A DNA stretch of 41,535 bases, from contig JACQDQ010000167.1 of NCBI GenBank assembly GCA_016201015.1, positions 1-41,535 on the forward strand, given 5' to 3'. The notes below the pieces were generated by a model that saw only the letters and a list, made by a program, of their open reading frames with translations, was not told the origin of the DNA and did no database searches. How positions within the stretch are numbered: position 1 is the first letter of the stretch; every line of letters begins with the position of its first letter. Of this stretch, positions 17,186 through 26,290 are shown one piece after another. Position numbers and translations under genes: made by a program. The stretch comes from Pseudomonadota bacterium (GTDB taxonomy: Bacteria > Pseudomonadota > Alphaproteobacteria > CACIAM-22H2).

Positions 17186-18877
17186 CTACTCTGCGGCATT
17201 GTCGCGCGCCGGCTCGTAGCCATAGTCCCGGCGCGCGGCCTCCACGGTGACGTAGCCGTGGACGATGTCGTCCGCGATGGCGGTGCCGTCGCGAATGCGG
17301 GGCTCGCCCCAGCCACCGCCGCCGGCGGTGAGGAACGTCACCCGGTCGCCCGCATCGAGCTGGATACCGGTGCCCTTGAACACGACCTGCTCCGTGCCGT
17401 CGCGGCGCTGGACGATCGCCTTGTTGATCGCCGCCGGCCGGCCGCCATGCAGCCCCCAGGGCGGGTCCAGCGTGCGCTCGAAATTGATGTTGACGCTCGT
17501 CTTTTGCAGCGCGCGATAGGTGATCTCGACGCCAAACCCGCCGCGATAGCGGCCGGCGCCGCCACTATCGGGGCGCAGTGCGTGGCGCTCGATCACGAAC
17601 GGATACTGGATTTCCTGCAGCTCGACCGGCGCGTTGCGCACATCGCCTTGGCAGATCGAAACCGAGGCATCCTCGCCGTCCTCGTGCGGACGCCCGCCCC
17701 AGCCGCCGCCGACGATGTTCATCAGCAGGAATCGCTTGCCGTCTTCCTGGCGGAAGCCGGAAAAGGAGTATCCGCCAATCTCACCCTTGTGGCCGGCGGG
17801 AATGCGGTCGGCCAGAGCCGGCGCCAGTGCCTTGAGGATGGTATCGATCACCGTCGGCAGAGGCACACTCCACTGGCCGAGCGCCGCCGGCGGCCTGGCA
17901 TTGAGCAGTTTGCCCTCGGGCAGGATCATGTCCAGCGGCCGGAAGCAGCCTTCGTTGACCGGCGCGTCGGGTTGGGTCAGGCATTTGAAGGCGATGCGTG
18001 CCGCCGCCATCCCGCCGGAATAACCGGAGTTCAGCGGACCCGGCACCTGCTCGTGCATCTCCGAGAAGTCGATGGTCATCTTCGATCCGTCGACGATGAC
18101 TTTGACCTTGATGCGCAGCTTGACGTCCAGATTGCGCCCATCATTGTCGAGGAAGCTTTCGGCCTCGTAGACGCCGTCGGGAATCTTCTCGACGAAGGCG
18201 CGGGCCTCGCGTTCGGCGTTGTCCCAGATGCTGTGGATGCAGGATTGCACCGTCTCGATGCCGTAGCGCCGGACCAGCTCGCCATAGCGGCGCACGCCGA
18301 GTTGGCACGACGCGACTTGCGCCCGCAGATCGCCCAGGCAGGACTCGGGGAAACGCACATTATCCTCGATGATCTGCCACAGCGTCTCGTTGCGCTTGCC
18401 CGCCTCATAGATCTTGAGCGAGCGGAATTGCAAACCCTCGTGGAAGATTTCCGTGGTCGCGGTCGAACCGAAGCCGACCCGCATGCCGCCGACATCAACC
18501 CAATGCGCGCGATTGGCGGCGAAGACCACCACCTTGCCTTCGTGAAAGCAGGGCGCATAGATGACTATGTTGTTCAGATGCTGGCCGCAGATATGACCGT
18601 GGTTCATGATCACCACGTCACCCGGCTTGAAGCCGTTGAGGCCGATGCGCTCGATGCCGTCCTTCACCGCGATGCCGAGATCGGCGAGGAAGATCGGCAG
18701 CCCGCCCTTGTTCTGCGAGATCATGCGCGACTCGGTATCGATCAGACCGCAGCAGAAATCGCGCACCTCGTAGATCATCATATTGTAGGCCGACTTGCAC
18801 AACGCGGTCGCCATCTCGTTGGCATAGGCATTGACGGCGTTGCGAACGACTTCGATGGTGATCGGGTGGGCGCGCAT
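17186..18877 (-). CDS. hyuB: Hydantoinase B/oxoprolinase family subunit
   Basis: This 563-aa protein belongs to the HyuB family. Such subunits pair with HyuA for ATP-dependent opening of cyclic amides such as 5-oxoproline or N-methylhydantoin. Family stretches include AYNMMIYEVRDFCCGLIDTE near the N-terminus, NHGHICGQHLNNIVIYAPCF, LNSGYSGGMAAARIAFKCL, and near the C-terminus LRPDSGGAGRYRGGFGVEI and TAGGGGWGEPRIRD. The length is normal for the family. It follows hyuA by 9 bp. Because hyuA upstream has an internal stop, this subunit may lack a full partner. Confidence 0.9.
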   Translation of the reverse strand: MRAHPITIEVVRNAVNAYANEMATALCKSAYNMMIYEVRDFCCGLIDTESRMISQNKGGLPIFLADLGIAVKDGIERIGLNGFKPGDVVIMNHGHICGQHLNNIVIYAPCFHEGKVVVFAANRAHWVDVGGMRVGFGSTATTEIFHEGLQFRSLKIYEAGKRNETLWQIIEDNVRFPESCLGDLRAQVASCQLGVRRYGELVRRYGIETVQSCIHSIWDNAEREARAFVEKIPDGVYEAESFLDNDGRNLDVKLRIKVKVIVDGSKMTIDFSEMHEQVPGPLNSGYSGGMAAARIAFKCLTQPDAPVNEGCFRPLDMILPEGKLLNARPPAALGQWSVPLPTVIDTILKALAPALADRIPAGHKGEIGGYSFSGFRQEDGKRFLLMNIVGGGWGGRPHEDGEDASVSICQGDVRNAPVELQEIQYPFVIERHALRPDSGGAGRYRGGFGVEITYRALQKTSVNINFERTLDPPWGLHGGRPAAINKAIVQRRDGTEQVVFKGTGIQLDAGDRVTFLTAGGGGWGEPRIRDGTAIADDIVHGYVTVEAARRDYGYEPARDNAAE

Positions 18878-18886
18878 GGAATTCCT

Positions 18887-20944
18887 CTAGCTGCGTTCGG
18901 CGAGCGTGATGACGATGTGGCCCCAGCGGCTGATGGCCGCGCGGTCGCCGGGGTGGATGAGCGTGGTCGAGCCGGCCTCCTCGATGACCGCGGGGCCGAC
19001 GATCTCGGTGCCGGCGGCGAGCGCCGGCCGCCACAGCACGCGCGCCTCGATCGGGCCGACGCCATCGTCGAACACCACGCGGCGGCGCTGCTCCTCGGCG
19101 GCGGCTGTCGGCGTCCAGGATTGCGACAGCCAGTCGCCGATCGTGTCATCCATGCGCGGCACGGTGACGACCAGGCGAAGATTGACGATCTCGATCGACT
19201 GATCCGGCGCCGCATGGCCATAGCGCCGATCGTGCTGTTCATTGAAGCGCGCGCGGCTCACGGCGGTGGCCGAGGTCAAATCCTCGGGCCGACCGATGCG
19301 GATGGCGATGGTGTGCTCCTGGCCGCGATAGCGCAGATCGGCGGCATACTCGAATTTGCCGCTGGTCGCGGCGAAGCGGTCGCGCATCAGGGCTTGCTCG
19401 CCGGCGGCCCACAACTCGGCGAAGGCGTGCTCGGCATCGAGTGGCCGGATGCGGCCGAGTTGGCCGAACAGCGTGCGCACGAAATCCTTCCGCCATTCCG
19501 CCATCAGCATGCCGAGCGCGGAAAAATTGCCCGGCAGCTTCGGCACGATTACGGTCGGCACATAGATCTCGCGGGCGATGGCCGTCGCGTGCAGTGGCCC
19601 GGCGCCGCCGAACGCGATCATGACGGTGTCGCGTGGATCGATGCCGCGATTGACCGACACCGCGCGCACCGCCAGCGACATCGCCGTGTCGGCGATGCGG
19701 ACGATGCCCAGCGCCGCCTCGGTCAACTCGAGGCCTAGCGGCTCTGCGACCTTGCGGCTTATGGCAGCCTCGGCGAGCGCAGTGTCGAGGCGCATGTCGC
19801 CGCCCAGGAAACGTTCGCCATTCAGGCGCCCAAGCACGAGGTCGGCGTCGGTGACGACGGGGTCCTCGGCGCCGCGGCCGTAACACGCCGGCCCCGGTTC
19901 GGCGCCGGCGCTGGTCGGGCCGACATGCAGACCGCCACCCTGGTCGCACCAGGCGATCGAGCCACCGCCGGCACCGACCTCGACGATATCGATCACCGGC
20001 AACTGCATCGGCTGGCCGGTGAACTCGTCGCCGATCAGGTAGCCTTCCTCGATCGGCGGCACGCCGTCGATGATGAAGCTCGTCTTGGCGGTGGTGCCAC
20101 CCATGTCGAAACCGATTGCGCGGTCGATGCCCATCAGGCGCGCCAGCCGGCCGGCGCCGATCATGCCGGCCACCGGGCCGGACTCCATCATGGCAACCGG
20201 CTCGCGGCGGGCCTGGTCGATCGACATGGTGCCGCCGTTCGAACGCATGATCTGGATCTTGCCGCCGAAGCGCGCCTGGCGGGCGAAGCCCTCCAGCCGC
20301 CCGAGATAGCGGTTGACGCGCGGGCCGACAAAGGCATTGAGCGTGGTCGTCGACGTGCGCTCGTATTCGCGGAACTCGCGCAGGATTTCGTGACTGAGCG
20401 TCACGAACAGATCGGGCAGGCGGCGCCGCAGGATCGCCCCGGCCGCGGCCTCATGCGCCGGGTCGGCGTAGGCGTGCAAAAAACAAAGGGCGACGGCCTC
20501 GATCCTAAGCGCCGCCAGCCGTTAGGCCAGCGCCTCGACTTGAGCCGGATCGATCGGTACCAGCTCCTCGCCGCGCGCCGACATCCGCTCGGCTACCTCG
20601 AAGGTAAGGTCGCGCGGCACCAGCGGGCGCGTGCGGTGGAAGAACAGGTTGAACGCGTCGGGACGGTTGCCGCGACCAATGGCGTAGACATCGCGGAATC
20701 CCGCGGTCGTAACAAGCGCGGTGCGCGCGCCCTTGCGCTCGAGCACCGTGTTGATGGCAATCGTCGAGCCGTGCAGCAACTCGTCGATCGCCGCGACATC
20801 GCAGCCGGCGAGGCGCAGACTCTCGGCCGCACCCTCGGTCGGATCGCTGGGCACGGTCGAGGTCTTGGCGGTGACGACGCGGCCGTTCTCATAGCCGACG
20901 AGATCGGTGAAGGTGCCGCCGATATCGATACCGACGATGTTCAA
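18887..20944 (-). pseudogene. hyuA: Hydantoinase A/oxoprolinase family subunit, interrupted by an in-frame TAA
   Basis: Read through, this frame gives a normal-length HyuA of about 685 aa. It starts at TTG after GGAGG with MNIVGIDIGGTFTDLVGYE, the ASKHA-type phosphate-binding motif. It has LLHGSTIAINTVLERKGA early, RSNGGTMSIDQARREPVAMM and RAIGFDMGGTTAKTSFI in the middle, and IAFGGAGPLHATAIAREI later. A single TAA at 20522-20524 (minus strand) lies between DPAQVEALA and RLAALRIEAVALCF. Both flanks are in the same frame and family-like. The first 140 residues alone cannot make a working ATPase domain; internal re-initiation (a TTG at 20479) would lack the phosphate loop. A nonsense mutation or consensus error is the simplest reading. 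Confidence 0.85.
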
Positions 20945-20957
20945 GAACTCCTCCGCA

Positions 20958-21758
20958 TCATTGCTTCCAGCGCGTGAACCGCAGCTCGACCCGGCGCACC
21001 AGCTCGTTAATCGCGACCGCCATCAGAGCGAGCGTGGCAATCAGCGCGAAGAGCGGCGCCGGATTGAAGGTCTCGGCGTAAACCTGGGTGAAGTAGCCGA
21101 TGCCGCCGGTCGAGACGAATAGCTCGGCCAGCAGCACGCCGAGCAAGGTCATCGTCATCGCCAGGCGCAGCCCAGCGAACACCGTGGCGACCATGTGCGG
21201 GAACACGACGTAGCGGATCACCTGGAGGCGCGAGGCGCCCATCGATTCCGCTCCCCGCACCAGCAGCGGGCTAACATTGCGCATCCCGGCGATGGTGTTG
21301 ACGATGATCGGGAACACGCCGTGGCTGACGCCGAAGGCGATCTTGCCAGCCGGCCCCAGCCCGAAAATGAGCACGACCAGCGGCAGCAGCACGACCTGCG
21401 GGATCGCGTAAAGGAACAGCACTATCGGGAAAAGCCCGCGGCGGCCGATTTCTCCGATCCCGACCAAAAGCCCGAGGGCGATGCCGAGCGCGACGGACAT
21501 CAAGAAAGCAACGCCCAGCTCGACGAAGGTCAGCAGCACTGCGCTCCGAACCTTAGGATCTCCGAATACCGTCGGACCAAGCGCGCCGATCACGTCGGTG
21601 GGTGGCGCCACCATGCCGGCGCGCCCGAACAGCCGAGCATAGACTTCCCACAGCACGAGCAGGCCGAGGACGAGCAGCACACGGGTCGACGCTACGCCGA
21701 GCCGCTGCTCGTTCGGCATGGCGGCGGCGGCGAACCGCGAGGTATCGATCGTGGCCAT
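20958..21758 (-). CDS. ABC transporter permease, SsuC/TauC family (second of two)
   Basis: This 266-aa inner-membrane permease belongs to the nitrate/sulfonate/taurine-type family. Hydrophobic helices start at STRVLLVLGLLVLWEVYARL. The cytoplasmic loop with the EAA-like motif reads VSPLLVRGAESMGASRLQVIRYVVFPHMVATVF, and the C-terminal domain has LLGVLLAELFVSTGGIGYF. It begins 4 bp after the stop of a second, diverged permease gene, so the two may form a heterodimeric channel with the single ATPase and binding protein upstream. hyuA starts 13 bp after its stop. Confidence 0.9.
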   Translation of the reverse strand: MATIDTSRFAAAAMPNEQRLGVASTRVLLVLGLLVLWEVYARLFGRAGMVAPPTDVIGALGPTVFGDPKVRSAVLLTFVELGVAFLMSVALGIALGLLVGIGEIGRRGLFPIVLFLYAIPQVVLLPLVVLIFGLGPAGKIAFGVSHGVFPIIVNTIAGMRNVSPLLVRGAESMGASRLQVIRYVVFPHMVATVFAGLRLAMTMTLLGVLLAELFVSTGGIGYFTQVYAETFNPAPLFALIATLALMAVAINELVRRVELRFTRWKQ

Positions 21759-21762
21759 GTCG

Positions 21763-22518
21763 TCAGTCCCGCCTCGTCCGCGATTCGGCGGCCAAGACGA
21801 CGATGTTCAAGATCATCGTCGCCAGCACGACGAAACCAATCCAGGCGAACATCCGTGCCGTCTCCATGAGCTCGCCTGACAGCGCAATCGCGCGGCCGAT
21901 ACCGGCGGCGGAGGAAATCGTCTCGCCGCCAAGCACGGCGGCGAAGCTGATGAAGAAGCCGATCCTCAGGCCCGTCAGCACTACCGGCATCGCCGCCGGC
22001 AGATAGACATGGCGGAACAACTGGTACCGGCTGGCGCCCATGGCCTTCGCCGCGCGCAGGAAATGCGCATCGACATTGGAGAAGCCGGCGATCGTGTTGA
22101 GCGCGATCGGAAAGAAGCCGTAAGCGGCGCCATAGGCGACCTTGGAGTCCGGACCGATCCCGAAGAACAGGATGAACAGCGGGAAGAATAGGGTGATCGG
22201 GATAGCGAACATCCCCGACAGCACCGGCTCAAGCAGCCGCACCAGCCGCTCGGAGCGGCCAACCAGGAAGCCGACCGCAATGCCGAAGATCGCGGCGATG
22301 GCGAAGGCCTTGGCGATAGTTGGAATCGTCACCAGCGCCGCGGCGTAGAGTCGTCCCGATGCGGCAAGCCCGACCATCTCGCTCCACACCCGCGGCAGGC
22401 GCGGCAGGAACAGGCTGGTGATCTGGCTGCCCTCGGTGACGACATACCAGACGCTGAACAGGACCGCCAAAAAGGCGGTCTGCATCGACAGGGCGCCGAG
22501 TCGTTCGCGGCCGCTCAT
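21763..22518 (-). CDS. ABC transporter permease, SsuC/TauC family (first of two)
   Basis: This permease of about 251 aa belongs to the same nitrate/sulfonate/taurine-type family. It carries IPTIAKAFAIAAIFGIAVGFLVGRS, the coupling loop DAHFLRAAKAMGASRYQLFRHVYLPAAMPVV and the end segment FAAVLGGETISSAAGIGRAI. The start chosen is the ATG just after the ATPase stop (14-bp gap, GAGAGG upstream); the open frame extends further into the ATPase gene without a better start. It is the likely partner of the next permease. Confidence 0.88.
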   Translation of the reverse strand: MSGRERLGALSMQTAFLAVLFSVWYVVTEGSQITSLFLPRLPRVWSEMVGLAASGRLYAAALVTIPTIAKAFAIAAIFGIAVGFLVGRSERLVRLLEPVLSGMFAIPITLFFPLFILFFGIGPDSKVAYGAAYGFFPIALNTIAGFSNVDAHFLRAAKAMGASRYQLFRHVYLPAAMPVVLTGLRIGFFISFAAVLGGETISSAAGIGRAIALSGELMETARMFAWIGFVVLATMILNIVVLAAESRTRRD

Positions 22519-22531
22519 GATGCCCAGCCTC

Positions 22532-23389
22532 TCATGGCCGCGCGCCATCGCGTGCTTCGCGCATAGCCGCAACGGTCTGGCGAATTTCGTCGCGCAGCAA
22601 CGCGAACAGATCGTTGCGGATGGTCGAGAATTGCGGTGCCAGCATGAAGTCGGGCGAGCGCGGATGCGGCGCGGGCACGTCGATGATTGCCTTGACGCGG
22701 CCGGGCCGGGCCGTCATCACGACGATGCGGCCGGCGAGGAATACCGCCTCGGCCAGCGAGTGGGTGACGAACACGATCGTCCGGCCGGTGCGCGCCAGCA
22801 GCACCGACAAATCCTCGCCCAACACCATCCGCGTCTGTTCGTCGAGGGCGGCGAAAGGCTCGTCCATCAATATGATGTCGGTCTCGACGCAGAGGCCGCG
22901 CGCCAAATTGATGCGCTGCTTCATGCCGACCGAAAGCTGACTGGGATAGTGCTCGGCGAAATTCTCCATGCCGACCGCGCGCAACGCCGCCATCGCACGA
23001 TCGCGCCACCCCCCGCCTTCGACGCCTTGAAACTTCAGGGCGATGCGGAAATTCTCCAGCACCGTGTACCAGGGAAACAGCGTGCTTTCCTGGAACACGA
23101 AGGCGATCTCGCGCGGCCGCGCTCCGTTTACAGTGTTCCGGCCGATGCGCACCGATCCCGCGCTCGGCGCGATCAGGCCGCCGACGATGTTGAGCAGCGT
23201 GCTCTTGCCGCAACCGGATGGCCCGATCAGGCACACGAACTCGCCGCGGCGGATTTCCAGCGACACGTCGTCGAGAGCGAGCATCGGGTTGGTGCCGCTG
23301 CGTCCGGGGAAGCGCTGGCTCACGCGATCGATCGCGATCGCCACCGCCTGCGTCGGTTGCGCGGCGCCGTTGCGCATGTCGACCGTCAT
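22532..23389 (-). CDS. ABC transporter ATP-binding protein, SsuB/TauB family
   Basis: This 285-aa cytoplasmic ATPase should power the two-permease importer. Motifs are Walker [11 protein letters not shown]-loop AFVFQESTLFPWYTVLEN, signature LSVGMKQRINLARGL (a variant of LSGGM), Walker B IILMDEPFAALDEQTR and H-loop IVFVTHSLAEAVFLAGR. Length and motifs fit the SsuB/TauB/NrtD family. It lies 15 bp downstream of the binding-protein gene. It is the only complete ABC ATPase in the window. It might in principle serve other permeases, but its family differs from AapP. Confidence 0.93.
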   Translation of the reverse strand: MTVDMRNGAAQPTQAVAIAIDRVSQRFPGRSGTNPMLALDDVSLEIRRGEFVCLIGPSGCGKSTLLNIVGGLIAPSAGSVRIGRNTVNGARPREIAFVFQESTLFPWYTVLENFRIALKFQGVEGGGWRDRAMAALRAVGMENFAEHYPSQLSVGMKQRINLARGLCVETDIILMDEPFAALDEQTRMVLGEDLSVLLARTGRTIVFVTHSLAEAVFLAGRIVVMTARPGRVKAIIDVPAPHPRSPDFMLAPQFSTIRNDLFALLRDEIRQTVAAMREARDGARP

Positions 23390-23404
23390 CTACCGGCCGG
23401 CGGT

Positions 23405-24379
23405 TCAGAACTTCACCGGAATGAATCGCTCGATATACATGGACTTCGCATCGGGCACGGTGTCCATGATGCCGAGTTCCTTCAGCGAATGCCGGATGAC
23501 CTCGATCGCCGCCGGATTGAAGCGGCCGTCATCGGACATCATCTGCATTTCGGCGGCATAGGTCTTGGCGATCACGCCCTCGCTGAGCTGCATCGTCTTG
23601 GCGACGGATTTCACGGTGAAGTCCTTGTTCGCCTTCATATAGGCCACGGTCTTGAACCAGCCCATGAGGAAGCGCTCGACCAGCGACGGCTGCTTCGCCA
23701 CCAGCTCGTCGCGCGCAAAGATGATGTGCGTGTGGAAATCCTTCACCAGATCGCCGAACACCATCAGCACCTTGGCTTCGCCCTGTTCTTCCAGCTCGTA
23801 GCCGTTGGCGGTCGTCTGGACCGTACCGGCAAGTTCGCCGGTTGCCATCGCCGCAAGACGGGCACGCATCTGTCCCATCGGAATGGCCTCGATGCCCTCG
23901 CTGCCCCAACCCTGCTGGCGCGACAATTCACGGACCAGCCAGTCGGTCAGCGACCCGGCGGTGGTGACGCCGACGCGCTTACCCTTGAGATCGGCGACGG
24001 TCTTGATCTTGCTGTCCTTGGCAACCAGCAGCGCCATGTTTTGCGGCCGGTCCGCCAACGAGGCGACGGCGATGGCCGGCACGCCTTTGGAGCGGTAGCC
24101 CATGCCCGGGCCCGAGCCGAGCCCGAAATCGGTCGAGCCGGCGGCCATACCCTGTTGCAATTGCGCGTCGCCCCTGAACGCAGAAATTTCGAGTTCGAGG
24201 CCGACTGATTCCCAGATTCTGGCGTCGACCCCGACTTCCAAGGTCGAGAACGCGAAGGAGGTCGGCACCGCTTTGCCCACCCTGACCTTGTCGAGGGCCG
24301 AGGCGGCGCCGCTGGCCAGTGCCACGACTGCGGCAGCCGCTGCGGTCGCCGTCACCAATCGCTTCAGCGCTTCAGCCAT
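23405..24379 (-). CDS. ABC transporter substrate-binding protein, NMT1/SsuA/TauA-like
   Basis: This 324-aa periplasmic protein has a signal peptide (about residues 1-28, ending GAASALD) and a mature start at KVRVGKAVPTSFAFSTLEVG. Family features include GDAQLQQGMAAGSTDFGLGSG, LKGKRVGVTTAGSLTDWLVR and a C-terminal PAAIEVIRHSLKELGIMD. Such proteins bind sulfonates, nitrate, thiamine precursors or aromatic acids. With hydantoinase and creatinase genes downstream, a nitrogenous ligand is plausible but unproven. The ribosome-binding site GGGGAGGAG precedes the ATG. The nitroreductase gene ends 32 bp upstream. Confidence 0.9.
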   Translation of the reverse strand: MAEALKRLVTATAAAAAVVALASGAASALDKVRVGKAVPTSFAFSTLEVGVDARIWESVGLELEISAFRGDAQLQQGMAAGSTDFGLGSGPGMGYRSKGVPAIAVASLADRPQNMALLVAKDSKIKTVADLKGKRVGVTTAGSLTDWLVRELSRQQGWGSEGIEAIPMGQMRARLAAMATGELAGTVQTTANGYELEEQGEAKVLMVFGDLVKDFHTHIIFARDELVAKQPSLVERFLMGWFKTVAYMKANKDFTVKSVAKTMQLSEGVIAKTYAAEMQMMSDDGRFNPAAIEVIRHSLKELGIMDTVPDAKSMYIERFIPVKF

Positions 24380-24411
24380 CGGCTCTCCTCCCCTACCATG
24401 GTGTCCGCGAA

Positions 24412-25242
24412 TCAGCTTTTCTTTGCGTCTTCGCTACCCGGCAGCAAGCTGTCCTTCAAGTGGTAGCGGCCCATCGTCTTGCCGCGCAGCTGGTAGAGAT
24501 AGTCCAGAATGTCCTTGTTCGACATGTACTTGCTCATGTCGTAGGTCTCGCGATGGACGATGTCCTCGAGGTCGCGGCGACTGCCCGACGTATGGGTGAT
24601 GTCGGGATAGCCAATCGAGATGATCAGATAGACCTCGATCAGGTCGGGCACGCCAAGCACGCGCTTCAGCGGCTCCTGGATATGCACCGTGCCCCAATGC
24701 GAGCCCAGGCCCAACGAGGCGATCGCGAGTTGCATATGCGTCGACGTATTGGCCAGGCCGTCGGTCAAATGGCTCGCGTGGCGACCGAAGGTCATGGCGC
24801 CGTTCACCGTGCCCCATTGCCGGCGCCCGTCGCCGAGCACGACGATAACGACCGGCGCCTCGTGCCACGGCCGGTTCTTGCTCTCGGTCTTGTGGCGGAT
24901 CTTGTACCAGGCCTCTTCAAGCGTATCGCTTTTCACCTGGAAGGCCGGATGGCGCAGCTCAAAGACGCGCATCTGCTCCATCCAGAAGATGAACTCCATG
25001 TTCGTGTCTTGAAACGCGTCATAGAGTTCCTTCTTCTTCTTGGGATCCTTGATCACCAGGTATTCCCAGGGCTGCGAATTGGCCCCCGACATTGCCCAGC
25101 GCCCGGCCTCCAGGATCTTACCGACATAGTCGTCAGGAATCGGATCGGTCTTGAGGCGGCGCACACTCATCCGCCGCGTCATGATGCGGTGGAGCGCCTC
25201 ATAGTCGCTAAGATCGCCTGCCGCGGCGACATCGTTGGCCAT
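24412..25242 (-). CDS. Nitroreductase family protein
   Basis: This 276-aa FMN-dependent oxidoreductase belongs to the nitroreductase superfamily. The N-terminal FMN-binding segment MTRRMSVRRLKTDPIPDD and the AMSGANSQPWEYLVIKD motif are clear. The central part AIASLGLGSHWGTVHIQEPLKRVLGVPDL and the GYPD segment also fit the fold. Members reduce nitroaromatics or flavins, or carry out dehydrogenation and dehalogenation. It is the first gene of the long minus-strand run and is divergent from a LysR gene 136 bp away, so LysR control is likely. The substrate is unknown. Confidence 0.9.
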   Translation of the reverse strand: MANDVAAAGDLSDYEALHRIMTRRMSVRRLKTDPIPDDYVGKILEAGRWAMSGANSQPWEYLVIKDPKKKKELYDAFQDTNMEFIFWMEQMRVFELRHPAFQVKSDTLEEAWYKIRHKTESKNRPWHEAPVVIVVLGDGRRQWGTVNGAMTFGRHASHLTDGLANTSTHMQLAIASLGLGSHWGTVHIQEPLKRVLGVPDLIEVYLIISIGYPDITHTSGSRRDLEDIVHRETYDMSKYMSNKDILDYLYQLRGKTMGRYHLKDSLLPGSEDAKKS

Positions 25243-25349
25243 GATGTTCCCTCCTCAGCGGCCGCGAGGCCGGCCGCATCGTTTGTTCCTTCTCGCTCAA
25301 AAATCTGCCCCGCGGCCAAATATTGCAACGGATCAAAAGACTTTTGGGC

Positions 25350-25367
25350 TATAGTGTATTGGCTATA
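25350..25367. promoter_or_regulatory. Dyad TATAG-N8-CTATA in the nitroreductase-LysR divergent promoter region
   Basis: A perfect 5+5 inverted repeat (TATAG, 8-bp spacer, CTATA) lies 12 bp before the LysR ATG in an AT-richer patch. LysR-type regulators bind AT-rich dyads in the gap between their own gene and a divergent target. The spacing here approximates, but does not exactly match, the classic T-N11-A box. It is probably an autoregulatory and activation site. Confidence 0.45.
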
Positions 25368-25378
25368 ACTCGAGAAAC

Positions 25379-26290
25379 ATGATGTTTCCGTCGACGCTGC
25401 GCCGGCTCGAGGTGTTCATCGCGGTGGTGGATGCGGGCAGCTTCGCCGCCGCCGCCGAACGACTCGGGATCTCGCAGCCGTCGATCAGCGGCCATGTCGC
25501 CGCCCTCGAACAGCAGATGCAGCAGAAGCTGTTCAACCGCCGCCGCGGGACCTCGCCCGCCTTGACCGAGCAGGGGCGGCGCCTCTACGAGCGTGGCACG
25601 GAGTTGCTTGGCCAGGTCGAGCGCATGACCCAGGAGCTCGGCCTGGATCAGAAGCGTGTGCGATCGAAGCGTCTGGTCATTTCCGTGCAGCGCTTCCTCG
25701 CCAACTATGTCCTTTCCCACCCGCTGGTCGACTTCGCCAAAGAGCATCCGAATATCGAGATGGTGATCGACATCGGGACCTATGAGGACGTCATGGCCGA
25801 CCTGCTCGAAGGGCACGCGGATATCGGCTTCTTTCTGTCACGCGCCGCCGTAGCGGATATGCCGTCCGAATTGGTCGGCGTGCAGGCGCTCGGCTTCTAT
25901 GCCGCGCCGGGCCATTCGCTCGCTGGCCGCGAGGACATAGCGCCGGCGGAGATAGCAGCCGAGGCCTTTGTCGGCGCGCATAAAGGATCGCGCTTCGGGC
26001 AGATGATCGACGAAATCCTGGGCTTCGCCGGCATCGCGAACTATCCAGTGGCGTACCAAGCGAAGGAGGCCGCGATCATCGCCGAACTGGTGAAGGTCGG
26101 GCTTGGGATATCCTGCTCGCTGGCGCTGAGCGTTGCCCACGAGGTGCAAAGCGGGAAACTGATTCGCTTGCCGGTGAGCGTGCCGACCCTGCAGGTCGAA
26201 GTGCGGCAGGCTCTATCGCCGCGCCATCATCCGTCGCAATCGACGCTGCTCTTTGCGAATTATCTGAAGACGAAGAATGTCTTTGCCTGA
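25379..26290 (+). CDS. LysR-family transcriptional regulator
   Basis: This 303-aa regulator has the N-terminal winged helix-turn-helix (residues about 3-62, AAAERLGISQPSISGHVAALEQQ with the wing KLFNRRRG). A type 2 periplasmic-binding-like effector domain follows (DVMADLLEGHADIGFFLSRA, FVGAHKGSRFGQMIDE, LVKVGLGISCSLALSV). It is divergent from the nitroreductase gene and the transport/hydantoinase run, its probable target. The effector is likely a small molecule from that pathway. Its stop codon forms one arm of a hairpin shared with the converging dehydrogenase gene. Confidence 0.93.
   Translation: MMFPSTLRRLEVFIAVVDAGSFAAAAERLGISQPSISGHVAALEQQMQQKLFNRRRGTSPALTEQGRRLYERGTELLGQVERMTQELGLDQKRVRSKRLVISVQRFLANYVLSHPLVDFAKEHPNIEMVIDIGTYEDVMADLLEGHADIGFFLSRAAVADMPSELVGVQALGFYAAPGHSLAGREDIAPAEIAAEAFVGAHKGSRFGQMIDEILGFAGIANYPVAYQAKEAAIIAELVKVGLGISCSLALSVAHEVQSGKLIRLPVSVPTLQVEVRQALSPRHHPSQSTLLFANYLKTKNVFA

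Noticed and set aside
17258-19738. 826-codon open frame on the plus strand opposite hyuB and hyuA
   Set aside because: It is an antisense shadow created by GC bias. The opposite strand encodes well-recognised hydantoinase subunits and the frame has no family motif.
20479-20524. Recoding of TAA in hyuA as a readthrough signal
   Set aside because: TAA is not a known selenocysteine or pyrrolysine codon, and no downstream structure was evident. A nonsense mutation or error is simpler.
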